The notes below the pieces were generated by a model. It was not told the DNA's origin and did not search any database. It was given only the letters and a program-made list of their open reading frames with translations. From positions 330,244-394,243 of the forward strand of contig WSUB01000017.1 of assembly GCA_019633425.1 (NCBI GenBank): a stretch of 64,000 nucleotides of DNA. Reading direction: 5' to 3'. Within the stretch, counting starts at the first letter, position 1; each line of letters starts with the position of its first letter. Shown here piece by piece: positions 13,283 to 24,790 of this stretch. The position numbers and the translations under genes were made by a program. The DNA is from Tulasnella sp. 424. Taxonomy: Eukaryota > Basidiomycota > Agaricomycetes > Cantharellales > Tulasnellaceae.

Positions 13283-13879
13283 ATGACCCTGACTCTCGAT
13301 CTTATAAAGGCTCCCTTCTATTCTGCCCCGACTGTGGTACCCTTCTTGACCTCCCAACAACTGGTACATCAGTCACCTGTGAGCAATGTGGCCACGTCGA
13401 GCCTGCCTCCTGTAAGTCATAGCCGTGTTTCGTTTCTTCGTTTCACCAATTTCTCTCCTTCCTTAGCATTCGAGAACATCGAAGTCGTCACTCGGTCTCA
13501 CCCGGATGCCTTCCCGTCAGCGTTACGAGACGCGAGAAAGATTCAGACTACCCAGCATGAAAGCAGCGTAGTGCAGACAGAGGTCAGTACTAAGGGAACT
13601 TATCCCAAGCATTGTAATCTGATTGATCGTTCTAGGAAGACGAGCCGTGTCCCAAATGTCGACATCCGAAAGCCTTGGCGAAAACAATGCAGGTACGATG
13701 ACCCTTGAAGTACGTCCGAGACCAGGAGAGTCATGGTACCTTTTTAGACTCGATCAGCAGATGAAGGCGCTACTGTATTTTACACTGTAAGAGCGCAGGC
13801 CCTTGCCATGCTGTGAGGCGTGCTGATAGCGAATTCATAGTGTCTTGGATGCAGTCACGGCTGGGTCGTGTATAACTGA
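13283..13879 (+). CDS. RPA12: DNA-directed RNA polymerase I subunit RPA12
   Basis: A small subunit of RNA polymerase I that supports RNA cleavage and termination. Near the start it reads GSLLFCPDCGTLLDLP and VTCEQCG, the N-terminal zinc ribbon. The C-terminal TFIIS-type ribbon is CPKCRHPKALAKTMQ, TRSADEGATVFYTCLGCSH, GWVVYN and stop TGA 13877-13879; RSADE is the catalytic-loop signature. Introns follow EPAS, VVQTE, KTMQ and FYT. The start is not resolved: the frame of GSLLFC has no ATG and is closed upstream by TAA 13168-13170, while the nearest ATG (13283) is in another frame, one base out. A missed 5' exon or a one-base error is likely. The gene is divergent from the chitinase. Confidence 0.88.
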
Positions 13880-14292
13880 TCTATGCTAGAAGCCTGATAA
13901 TTTCAGGGCACCAACGGCACATTGTGATTTCTTGGAACAGCTGTGCAGTATTACTCCGTAGAAAATGCGTACAAGCAGAACGGGAAGGTGTGAAACGCAA
14001 GCGAAGTGCCAGCGGGGAAAACCTGCGACGAAAAGTAGATGGAAAGCGGGGTATCTATCTAGAATGGTTGTACGCGCCGTCAGACTTGAGGGGTTTGCTC
14101 GAAGAGAAGAATGGTCCCTTCGAGAATATCAATTATTTCCTATGAAGTGACAGGCTATCAACCGTGGTTCACTGCGAATAGCGTTGGTTTCGCGTACGAT
14201 TGGATGCCGATGCAGTCCGATCAACGATTTGCTTTCAAGGTCATATGATAACCTATACTAGTACTGGGGGTTAGGGCTTGACAAATCGGAAG
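13880..14292. other. Spacer between RPA12 and the foldback element
   Basis: Two overlapping frames (13924-14150) are short, basic and without motif. Nothing else is recognised. Confidence 0.45.
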
Positions 14293-15473
14293 CACAGGGC
14301 GCAACTGGACGTTTCCTCTCGCGGGAAACCCATAGGAAAACCAACGGGGAAACTTAGGCTGTTCCTGATGGATTTTTGCGGGACCTTAAAATCTACACAC
14401 GAAAACTCAAGGTTTTCGACTGAGCTGTTTACTCCTGAAAAGTGAGGTAAGGAACCCAAGGTTCTTCCCTTCGCTTTTCTCTTAGGTTTTTCTTCAAGCA
14501 GAAAACCCAGATTTTTGTATCTGTCTTCCTAAGCTAAGAGAATATTGTCTAAAAACCGTTGATTTTTGCTATAAATAATACTTCATGAAACCGGGGAGAA
14601 AATCATGGATTTTACAAGGGTTTCATCTGCGAGAATATATTAGACGGAATCCTCGGTTTCCGCTGGACGGTTTTTAGTTCGAAGAAAAGCACCCCAGCCA
14701 AATATAAAGTTTCCAATACGGATTTCTTTCAGAAGAGCACTAAATGAGACAAGCCAACGTTATCTAAAGACTTCTGGGCAGGTGGGGAATCATATCTCAG
14801 AATTATATAGCATACCGCAACGAGTACATAACCTTACATATGCGACAGGTGAAAGGCAACAGGCGACAGGTGAAAGGCAACAGGCAACAGGTGAAAGGCA
14901 ACAGGCAACGGGTGAAAGGCGACAAGTGTTTAAATGGCCGGAGACGACTTGCAAGGGGCAATCGGTGAAAGAGTACAGGCGAAGGGGACGGGCGACGGGC
15001 GACGGGCGACGGGCGAAAGGCGACAAGGGCGACTGCTTTGAATTGTATTCTCCGTTTACCTCGCTAATTGTTCTTTATAGATGTACGTCAGTACTTATAA
15101 CAATTCTCCATATGTAAGGTTATTTATTCCGTCTCAGATATTCTCGCAGATGAAACCCTCGTAAAATCCATGATTTTCTATGAAATATTATTTATAACAA
15201 AAATCGATGGTTTTCAGTCAAGATTTTCTGAGCATGGGAATACCGATACAAAAATCTGGGTTTTTTGCTTGAAGGAAAACCTAAGAGAAAGCGAAGGGGA
15301 AGAACCTTGGGTTCCTACCTCGCTTTTTAAGGGGCAAAAGAGCTAAGTGGAGAACCTTCAGCTCTCGTGGGTGGGTTTCCCGGTCCCGCGAAAATCCATC
15401 AGGAACAGCCTAAATTCCCTGTGGGTTTTCCTATATGTTTCTCGCAGGAGGAAACGTCCATTTGCGTCCTGTG
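14293..15473. mobile_element. Foldback / MITE-like element with long terminal inverted repeats
   Basis: The left arm (about 14293-14650) reads, in reverse complement and with a few small indels, as the right arm (about 15124-15473). Shared blocks include CACAGGRCGCAA at the outer ends, GGCTGTTCCTGATGGATTTT, AACCCAAGGTTCTTCC, CTCTTAGGTTTT, ACCCAGATTTTTGTATC, TATAAATAATA and TTTCATCTGCGAGAATAT. The interior of about 470 bp contains a minisatellite and a smaller inverted pair (ATAACCTTACATATG at about 14829 and its complement at about 15108). No transposase is encoded. The layout fits a non-autonomous DNA transposon of the foldback type. A target-site duplication is not obvious. Confidence 0.8.
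14841..15025 (+). repeat. 21-bp minisatellite inside the foldback element
   Basis: About 14841-14930 consists of imperfect tandem copies of a unit like GGTGAAAGGCAACAGGCAACA. A related block at about 14974-15025 consists of short ACGGGCG units ending in AAAGGCGAC. Because 21 is a multiple of three the tract stays open in several frames, which explains spurious open frames with repeating peptide on both strands. Confidence 0.75.
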
Positions 15474-17021
15474 TCACCAGCCGTTTGCGCCCCGAAGATC
15501 GACATCTCGTGCCATCTCCAGCAAAACCGGTCCTAAGGTCATCTCTTATAGTAAGTGTGGGGTGTTTTGTCCGGAGTCTGTATGATAGTCGTCCGCAGAT
15601 TTGAAGATGTGGACTGAAACAATCAAGAATGTGACTGATGCGTGACACTCGCAGCTTATCCTCAACCTCCTTCCCTCTCTGTCAATTATCGTGGAGTCTC
15701 CGAACCTCCACTTACGCTCTACACGAGCTCCAGCCTCCCTCTGCCGGCCCCGCCGCCCTAAATGTCTGTTTGTCCCTTGACACCCAGCTCTCGTTCCCCC
15801 CTTCCGCCACTTCTTGCTTCGCCAACTCCTCAAAAAGCTTCTCTTGCACTCCTTTCGCTCCATTCTATCTTCTAGCGGAGGCTGAATCTCTCTCTCTTTT
15901 CGTTTCACTCTCTCTGGCTTGAACAGGCAGCTAGATGCAAGGGAGGGATTATTGCGAGGTTGCTTCTCAATGGAAACCAAGATAACGGATTCAATTCAGC
16001 CGCCTACTTAAGTACTTACGGCCCCTGCTTCCACCGCGAAACAGCGCCTCGACCAACGCTGTCTACAGTCCCCCTAGTCAGCCCGCTGTGATGAAAAAAG
16101 GCCCGGAAGCAATTCTGAGAGACTTTCCCCTAGGAGGCCCTACCCGGTGCGGGTAATGACCAGCGCTCATCGCAGCGCGGTTAATTCGCTACCCTGTGGA
16201 GAACTGCAGCTATCTTGTAAATCCACTATGAAAGCCCATTAAGAAGACTTGAGGCGTGCCCGAATTTGCAATTGTCCTCCAAAGCCTGGACATGTCTGAC
16301 GGGCCTTCATTCACCGCCACCGGTACCGTGTGACGCGTGATAAACCTTATGAGGCACGACTCAACCGTCGCGACAACCTCCAACCACAACGGGGTTCAGT
16401 CCTGCATGCTGGCCGTTCAAACCCCCTTCCTCCTCGCGGCCGAATTTAACCTGAGGAGCTTGGTGCTGTGGATTGCTTGATCGTATCGCACTGGACTACT
16501 TGAGGTGTTTATTTCAAGCAAAACGACCTCGGCTTCGTCACTTAGACATAAGGGAATTTCAAAGTGAAGTCCGGAACACGTGCAGGGCAAACAGCCCCTC
16601 ACAGCCCGTTGCCTCGATGTAAACTGCGAGGTAGCAATGCTGTGAGCACTCCAGGGGTCTTTTTAGGCTCGCAGATTCACCTCCGCTTCCTCCGTGAAAC
16701 CTCTTTCTCTTGCTTACCCTTACCTTCCGGGCTCTGGACACTCACCGCTGACCATCGACCCATAGTATCACTCCTTCTCTCTCCGCTAAGCCCTTGATGA
16801 AAGAGAAAAGCTACTCTGCCAACGTTCTTCGTTTGGCCCGATTCGACCCAATTGGTTTTCGCGGTGGATTAAAGCTGAGCGCCAAGTTGGTGCGTCGCGT
16901 CCGAATGTTCGAAGCTTAATTCTAACGATCAATCGCTTGTAGAGGGCGAGAATGAAGAAGCTCGAGAAATGGCGAATTCGTCCTTCCGCGATCAAATCTC
17001 CCAAAGCCGCCCGCCAATTCC
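15474..17021. other. Long intergenic region
   Basis: No gene is supported. CT-rich stretches occur at about 15660-15920. The open frames here (for example 15546-15980 minus, 16564-16797 plus) are low-complexity or mutually overlapping. The last part before 17022 may include the leader or first exon of the kinase-TPR gene. Confidence 0.45.
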
Positions 17022-20000
17022 ATGGGGGCCACGCGACAGTATCAAAAGCCTTTCTGCATGGTGACAACGAAGACGAAGAGAAAAGAGATTGGACCTGCAT
17101 CAAATATCGGTCATACAGGTTCTCCTGGGCGAGGGAAGCTCTGCAATTATGCCGCCAATCCCCCGAATCCGATAACCATATTCGAGGGGCTGTGGACCAC
17201 CCGCGAGACGCCGAAGGGGAGCTTGATAAGGAAGAAGATGATGACGAGAAGGATCACGGGGCTGATGCTCGACTTTGGTGGGGAGAGGTCAGTCGTGATT
17301 GCTTTCTCTGTTGCTTTCGAATAACCGTTGAGCGGATTTCGAACCCCGATTTCAAAGTTCGTAGCGGTAAAGAAATCGAGAATGGGAGATAATAAAGATC
17401 TAGAGCGAGTACTGAGAGTAAGTATCCTCCGTTTAGCTCCGTAAAGTCATCAGGAGCTAAGCTCTTCCAGTTGGCACTCAGGGAAACCGAATTCCTAGTT
17501 GAACTTGATCATCCAAACATCGTCAAGCTCAAAGGGTTCGTCGAAGACGTATCCAAGGATATAATTTGGCTGGTATTCCCTTGGGCGGACAAAGGAAATT
17601 TGAAGGACTTTGTCGCTTCAAAAGATTGGGAAATTCCAGAACGGATCTCTTTGGTAAGACCAAAGGACTCATTGTTGAACCGACTCTGAGGATTCGTACC
17701 CTAGATCAACGATGTGGCGAGTGGATTGGAATATCTTCATAGCCGAAAGCCTCCCGTATGCCACGGCGATCTCAAGTCGGTAAGTTCCAGATGCGGGATG
17801 ATAATACGCTTGACAAGCTTAGTCCTGAACCATGCAGTACAATGTATTAGTAAACTCGGAGCACCACGCAATGATTACCGACTTTGGCTCTGCTAGTCAC
17901 TTCAAAGAACATGATCCTAACAGACAACCGGGGCTGGTCCAAAACCAACAGCAGCCGCTCCAAGCAATCTTCTCGACCCTCAGCAAAACTATATCCCTTA
18001 CTGGGAATCTATACACCCTTCGCTGGGCTGCGCCAGAGCTGCTCAATGAAGACCAAATAAGTCTCTGGAGTGATATCTGGGCATTGGGATGGATCGCCTA
18101 TGAGGTATGTAAACCTCTGATTTCGACTCCGACGGGTGCCCGAGGCTTACACATTCGCTTCAAAAAGGTTTTGACCAATTCGATCCCGTTTCAAGATGTC
18201 CCAACGGACGCCGTTGTTGTCGAACGCGTCATCAAAGGAGATCTTCCACCCATGAATGAGCATGCTCGCGTGTCGTTATTTGAGAAGCTTTGCACCCTTA
18301 TGACGATGTGTTGGAACAGCAATCCTAGCGAAAGACCGACGGCCAAGGACTATCTGCAGGTCATCCGTGATATGGTTAGTGATGTTGGTTTGTAGTTCGC
18401 GGAACAATTGACTCATTATGATATAGCCGATGGTCGTTCCAAACGAAAGACGCTTGTCATATTCCACGTTTTCCGGCAACTTCTCCTCTGAAGTTCTGAT
18501 GCAGCGGGGAAGGGGAGCCCGGAAGTCCGGTGACCCTGGGATGGGGTTAGCCTGCTTCAACGAGGCTCATCGGATCTACTCTAAGATCGACGATAGGGCA
18601 GGCAAAGCCAGCGCTCTGAGCTGTCTCGCTGAGCTGCAGTTGGATCGAAAGGAGTACAGCGAGGCCATCAAACTCTACTCCGAGACCCTGCAAATTCATA
18701 CCGACATTGGCAACATGGAAGGCAGAGCCTCGGCTCTGTGGGGTCTAGCTGAGGTGTATCGGCTTCGAAGGGAGTCCGACAAGGCCACCGCGCTCCGCTC
18801 CGAGGGGGTGCAAAGCCGTACCGACATCGACGACAGGCGAGGCCGAGCCGATGCTCTGTGGGACCTCGCCGAGGTGCGTCGGCTTCAACACAGGTACGAC
18901 GAGGCCATCACGCACTACTCCAATGTGCTGCAAATCCACACCGATATCGGCGATGGAATGGGCCAGGGCTCCGCGCTGTCAGGTCTCGCTCAGGTGCATC
19001 AAGTTCGAAAGCAGTACGCCGAAGCTATCAAGCTTTACTCCAAGGCCCTGCAAATCCGTCCCAACGTCGACGACAGTCGAGGCCAAGCATCCGCTCTGTT
19101 AAGTCTTGCGGGAGTGCATCAGGTTCGAAATGAGTACGCCGAAGCTATCAAGCTCTACTCCGAGGCCCAGAAAATCCGTCCCGACATCAGCGACAGTCGA
19201 GGCCAAGCATCCGCTCTGTTAGGTCTTGCGGGAGTGCATCAGCTTCGACACGAGTACAACGAGGCCATCGTGCTCTACTCCGAGGCCCTGCAAATCCATA
19301 CCAACGTCGACAACACGGAAGGCAAAGCCTCGGCTTTGTGGGGTCTAGCTGAGGTGTATCGGCTTCGAAGGGAGTCCGACAAGGCCACCGCGTTCCGCTC
19401 CGAGGGGGTGCAAAGCCGTACCGACATCAACGGCAGGCGAGGCCGAGCCGATGCTCTGTGGGGCCTCGCCGAGGTGCGTCGGCTTCAACACAGATACAGC
19501 GAGGCCATCACGCACTACTCCAAGGCCCTCCAAATCCATATCGACGTCAACGACAACCGAGGCCAAGCATCCGCGCTGTCAGGTCTCGCTCAGGTGCATC
19601 AGGTTCGAATGGAGTACGCCAAAGCTATCAAGCTCTACTCCAAGGCCCTGCAAATCCATGTCGACGTCAACGACAATCGAGGCCAAGCATCCGCGCTGTC
19701 AGGTCTCGCTCAGGTGCATCAGGTTCGAAAGGAGTACGCCAAAGCTATCAAGCTCTACTCCAAGGCCCTGCAAATCCATATCGACGTCAACGATAGTAAA
19801 GGCAGAGTGCTCGCTCTGTTAAGTCTCGCTCAAGTGCATCAGCTTCGACACGAGTATAACGAGGCCATCGCGTTCTACTCCGAGACCCTGCAAATCTGTA
19901 CCGACATTGGCCACAAGCGAGGCCAAGCCTCCGCTCTGTGGGGTCTCGCGGACGTACATCAGCTCCGAAACGAGTACAGCGAGGCCATCACATACTACTC

Positions 20001-22119
20001 CGAGGTCCTGAAAGTCTGCACCGACGTCGATGACACGCAAGGCAGAGACTTCGCGTTGCGGGGTCTAGCTGAGGTGCATCGCCTTCAAAAAGAATACAAC
20101 GAGGCCGTCGTGCTCCGCTCCGATGGGCTCCAAATCCGTACCGACATCGACGACAGGCGAAGCAGAGCGGACGCTCTGTGCAGTCTCGGCGAGGTGCAGC
20201 GGCTTCGAAAGAATTACAGCGAGGCCATCGCGCACTACTCCAAGGCCCTGCAAATCCGTATCGACATCGACGACAGAACAGGCCAAGCCTCCGCTCTGTC
20301 AAGTCTCGCTCAGGTGCATCAGGCTCAAATGGAGTACGCCGAAGCTATCAAGCTCTACTCAAAGGCCCTGCAAATCCGTCCTGACGTCGAAGACAGTCGA
20401 GGCCAAGCATCCGCTCTGTTAAGTCTTGCGGGAGTGTATCAGCTTCGACATGAGTTCAACGAGGCCATCGTGCTCTACTCCAAGGCCCTGCAAATCCATA
20501 CCAACGTCGGCAACATGAAAGGCAAAGCCTCCGCTTTGTGGGGTCTAGCTGAGGTGCATCGGGTTCGAAACGAGTCCAGCGAGGCCGTCGTGCCCCGCTT
20601 TGATGGGCTGCAAACCCGTCCCGACATCGACGACAAGCGAAGCAGAGCCAACGCTCTGTGCAGTCTCGGCGAGGTGCAACGGCTTCGAAAGAAGTACAGC
20701 GAGGCCACCGCGCACTTCTCCAAGGCCCTTCAAATCCGTACCGACATTGGCGACAGAACAGGCCAAGCCTCCGCTCTGTCAAGTCTCGCTCAAGTGCATC
20801 AGGTTCAAATGGAGTACGCCGAAGCTATCAAGCTTTACTCCAAGGCCCTCCATATTCATCTCGACGTCAACGACAGTCGAGGCCAGGCATCCGCGCTGTC
20901 AGGTCTCGCTCAGGTGCATCAGGTTCGAAAGGAGTACGCCGAAGCTATCAAGCTCTACTCCAAGGCCCTGCAAATCCATATCGACGTCAACGATAGTAGA
21001 GGCAGAGTGCTCGCTCTGTTAAGTCTCGCTCAAGTGCATCAGCTTCGACACGAGTATAACGAGGCCATCGCGTTCTACGNNNNNNNNNNNNNNNNNNNNN
21101 NNNNNNNNNNNNNNNNNNNNNNNNNNNNNNNNNNNNNNNNNNNNNNNNNNNNNNNNNNNNNNNNNNNNNNNNNNNNNNGCAGAGTGCTCGCTCTGTTAAG
21201 TCTCGCTCAAGTGCATCAGCTTCGACACGAGTATAACGAGGCCATCGCGTTCTACGCCGAGACCCTGCAGATCTGTACCGACATTGGCCACAGGCGAGGC
21301 CGAGCCTCCGCTCTGTGGGGTCTCGCTGATGTGCATCGGCTCCGAAACGAGTACAGCGAGGCCATCCCACGCTACTCCGAGGTCCTGAAAATCTGCACCG
21401 ACATCGGTGACACACAAGGCCGAGCCTTCGCTCTGTGGGGTCTCGCCGATGTGCATCGGCTTCGAAACGAGTACAGTGAGGCCATCACACACTACTCCGA
21501 GAATCTGGAAATCCGCACCTACATCGGCGACCGGCGAGGCCAAGCCGACGCTCTGTGGGGTCTCGCCGATGTGCATCGGCTTCGACACGAGTACAGCGTG
21601 GCCCTCGCGCACTACTCCGTGGTCCTCCAAATCCGTACCGAAATTGGTGACAAGCAAGGCAGAGCCGATGCTCTGTGGGGCCTCGCTGAGGTGCATCGAG
21701 TTCAAAACGAGTACAGCGAAGCCATCGCACTCTACTCCGAGGCCCTACAAATCCGTATCGACATCGGCGACAGAACAGGAAGAGCCGACGCCCTGTTAGG
21801 TCTCGCCGACATACGTAGACACCAGAATTGCCACGATGATGCGACATCTCTGTATGAACAAGCAGCTGAAATATTTCAACAATCCGGAAACGGTGATGCA
21901 GCAGCTTGTGCGTTGAAGAACGCGGCCGACACCCATCAACGACCCGAGCTCGTTCAAGCAGCGTCAGGTCTTTCCCAGGTATTTGGCTATCTGATCCCCC
22001 ATTATAAGTGCACCACGACGATGTCCCAAACAATTCAACGCGGGAATCTGCCTCGGTGCTCCGTCAAACCAATTCTAAATCCCTCCCCTCTCCAACTTGA
22101 ACTCCCTAACCCCCAATGA
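17022..22119 (+). CDS. Protein kinase fused to a long TPR array (NLR-like architecture)
   Basis: The kinase domain is read across introns: VAVKKSRMGDNKD (ATP lysine), ALRETEFLVELDHPNIVKLK, HGDLKS-NVLV (catalytic loop, split by an intron at about 17780), MITDFGSASH, RWAAPELL, SDIWALGWIAYE and ERPTAKDYLQ. The HGDLKxxNVLV and RWxAPE forms point to TKL-like kinases. A last intron (about 18376-18426) leads into one exon (from about 18427) with roughly 26 TPR units of 40 residues, ending at TGA 22117-22119. The first exons are weak: the glycine loop is not clear and ATG 17022 is only the best guess. The array contains 99 N. Near-identical repeats recall fungal NLR proteins with highly conserved repeats, suggesting a sensing or allorecognition role; that is inference. 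Confidence 0.75.
18599..21838 (+). repeat. Tandem 120-bp repeats encoding 40-residue TPR units
   Basis: From about 18599 the coding sequence repeats every 120 bp with a consensus like G+ASALxGLAEVHxLRxEY then xEAIxxYSxALQIxxDIxD. About 20.5 units precede the gap at 21080 and 5.5 follow it. Higher-order copies exist: the 60 bases from 19801 recur unchanged exactly 1,200 bp later (21001) and again after the gap. Units at 18720 and 19320 form another pair 600 bp apart. This shows recent unequal exchange or conversion inside the array. Confidence 0.92.
21080..21178. other. Assembly gap (99 N) inside the TPR array
   Basis: The run of N starts and ends within almost identical repeat copies. The reading frame is the same on both sides, but the distance between equivalent bases across the gap (21002 to 21179) is 177, not a multiple of 120. 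If the array keeps register, the missing part must be 42 bp plus a multiple of 120, so the stated gap length is nominal. Confidence 0.9.
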
Positions 22120-22586
22120 CAACGTGACTAGCCAAAGTACCGCTCTCCCACCACTAACATCGATACCTCGGCAAGATGATCAGGAACAGCCACCCTCCGG
22201 CCTCGACATACTCCCAGCAGCTTCACCACACTTCTTTAAATGATTTAGTTGGGTCCTGGTGGATGAATTTGAATATATAGCACTTTTGCAAATTGAACAC
22301 ATACATTTTGGAGCTGAATTTGGGAATGGCGCTCAATAACCGAATGCGAGCCATAAACAATCCCTGCCCGACTTGTTTTTGCTTTTTCACACATCATATG
22401 CTTCCAAATTCGACCCTGTTCCGTAGTTATTATGACAGCGAGAGAGGGAAAGACAAGAGGACGAGTCCTTCGGTCCCACCCGTACTTCACTGACACGATT
22501 CCTGCAGCCCGGGTTCCGGCTTCAATACGCTAGAGCAACTGTGTCTCTTAATGTATCCAAAATTACCTGGGGTTCGGTATTATCAG
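22120..22586. other. Spacer between convergent genes
   Basis: No gene or repeat is seen in this stretch between two converging gene ends. Confidence 0.5.
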
Positions 22587-24185
22587 CTAGTCTGTCCAAG
22601 AGTCGAGTGTGAAACCGCAACTCACCCTTGGCTGGGCGAATTCCCAAGACACTTTGCCGTCCGGGCCCATCCTAGGGGTCGAGTTCAGTGACTGCCTCTT
22701 GAACAGCGGCGTTATACTCACCCCAACGTAAAGTTGAATGCAGCCTGTATAGCCCCGTCAATGAAGCTCCAATGTGGCATGAATTCTAAACGTATGCGTA
22801 CCATCCAGCTAACCAGATCGCTTCCCAATTGGTCGCACTGTTGGCGAATCTACGCCCTATGTCAAATACCGTAGCATTTCAAATAACAATGACCTACCTG
22901 ATCGACGATTGTCACTGTCGGGCCGATGGCGACAACCAGTTCGTTGAGCGAAGCAACAACTTCTATGACTTCTGCTTCGGGAACACAGCGACTTCCACCT
23001 AAAGTCCGACACCAAATTCCTTGCGATAAATGTGCTTGCTTGACCGATTGCATCCAGTCTCTAGCGGCCGATAATAACGCTAACGACTGTCCTCGTAGTC
23101 GCTGACTCTGCCCTACACACTCTTGGGTATGCCGTATTGCAGTTTGCACGTTTCCTGAAGTCTCACGAGCCACAGTGAGAACTGTTGGATAAAGATCTTG
23201 GCGTTCTCGCACACTCCGATAAATCTCAGCCTTGAACCTTGAAACAGGCTCCTCAAATCGCTGACTGAGAAATCCGTACTTCCCAGTCTAGTCAGGACCG
23301 CAGTCAGTCGTGAAGAAGGGATATTACGCTCAACTTGATAAGACAGTGACTGTAGAATATTGCTGATTTGAGATCTTGTGCGATCTCTTGAGCTCTTGAT
23401 TTCGGACAAGGAAGGAAGAAGCTCTTCGAGTCCTTGTGCCCAGTTGGGAACACCGAGGCCCCGGTTTGGCCTCGAAACGCTAAAATAGGCATCCGAAATA
23501 CTAAAACAAAAATAAAATTTAGCCCTGGACAAGAGCACTCTCTAAAGAAAGCATCGGCGTACAGTCTCTCAGTATCAACGTCTATTACTAGTTCTCCGAG
23601 TCGTCTCATCCCGTCCACCAGTTCTTTCGTCTTTGGTAAGGGGTTTGGCCTGTCTTGTCTCGGAGTCGTGCGAGGAGCTGACGGCCACACGTTTTTCTGG
23701 TTTCCTAGCCACTGCGCGTACTCCATGCTCGCCTTGTAGCGGTATATACAGCTCGAGCCACCGACCACCATACACCAAACATCACCAGCATGATGTGCGA
23801 TGCCTTCTGCGAGTACCTTCAGTCCCACTAGACAGTCGGCCGAGGACTTGACGAGGTACGTTGCGGCTGCGACTCCTTCGGCGACGTCGGATGTGAGCTG
23901 TTCAACGGCTGGCTTGTATTGAACTGCGACGACTGCGACGACAATGAGAAGCAGAATGGTACATGTTGCGAATCTTGGAGAGGCCTCGAGGTGCACTGCG
24001 GCGATCCACGGTTTACTGGGGGAAGCTTCTTGGTCTGCCTGCTCATATACCGGAGACAGTTGTGGATCTTCTGGCGGAGGGGCGGTGATGTGAACCAAGG
24101 CGGTTGGAACACCGCCCGTGCTGTCTTTGGAGCCGTGAAAGCCCCCAAAGCGGCCATCGAAGTCGGAATATTTCCAGGTCGACAT
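22587..24185 (-). CDS. Hypothetical single-pass membrane protein with coiled-coil-like region
   Basis: Start ATG at 24185 (MSTWKYSDFDGRFGGFHG). A hydrophobic helix (TCTILLLIVVAVVAVQY, about residues 80-96) is followed by an alpha-helical region rich in Gln, Glu, Arg and Leu. The frame crosses introns of 38-50 nt: after DAFFRD (about 23535), after LQSLSYQ (about 23333; then TGKYGFLSQRFEEPVSRFKA) and after TIVDQ (about 22898; then IRQQCDQLGSDLVSWM). The 3' exons (FIDGAIQAAFNF, then GKVSWEFAQPR, with TAG about 22589) are less sure. I do not recognise a family with a known function; similar single-TM proteins with helical ectodomains are common in basidiomycetes. Confidence 0.55.
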
Positions 24186-24790
24186 AGTACCTGCTTGAGA
24201 GGTGCTTGTATCGTTAATGTGCGAAGGGGCACCTAATGCGGGGACAGGAATCGAATAATATAAGGCTGCTTGTAAGTGTACGCATCCCGAAAATGCCGGG
24301 AGGCGCTCAATCGATGGCGGAGTCATTTGGATGCCCGGCATGCACCGTATCTAAACCTTAGTGGTTTCCTCTCATTGTTCGGTTATCTAGACAATGATAT
24401 AGAAGGAAGCGATGCTGCTTGATTCCGGACGGAGGGCCTCACTCGTGAGCTAATGACGGGCAGAAGGCGCAGGCGGCTTCGGGATGAATCGAGGGGGCTG
24501 TGCTTGGACCCTATTCAAGACTGCCAAGATTCAAAAGGAATTTGTCCCCTGAGGCGAGGATAGGCGCTTTAGGAGCGGTTAAAGCGATGCCAAGGGTCGA
24601 AATCTGGGCCTCCCTGTGAGCTCGGTCCCTGCCTCCTCGGCCTGTTCCCTAGGCCTCAAGGGGCCCGATAATGGCTGTCAATGAATTGACGTTCGTGATA
24701 TAACGAGCACAGAATGAAAGTGTACAATTCGGGGAGAATACAAACTGCAACGGATACGGACCGAGATCCACAATATTAATCTAATGCCCT
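24186..24790. other. Intergenic region
   Basis: Between the start of the membrane protein gene and the end of the first antiporter copy nothing gene-like is seen. It probably holds the promoter of the former and the 3' region of the latter. Confidence 0.5.

Noticed and set aside
13924..14150. Two small basic frames after RPA12
   Set aside because: They overlap in different frames and have no motif or splice support.
14782..15117. Open frame with a repeating TGERQQA peptide
   Set aside because: It is produced by the 21-bp minisatellite inside the foldback element and is open on both strands.
18745..21705. Many open frames on the other strands of the TPR array
   Set aside because: The 120-bp period without stops makes all frames open; only the frame continuous with the kinase carries the TPR consensus.
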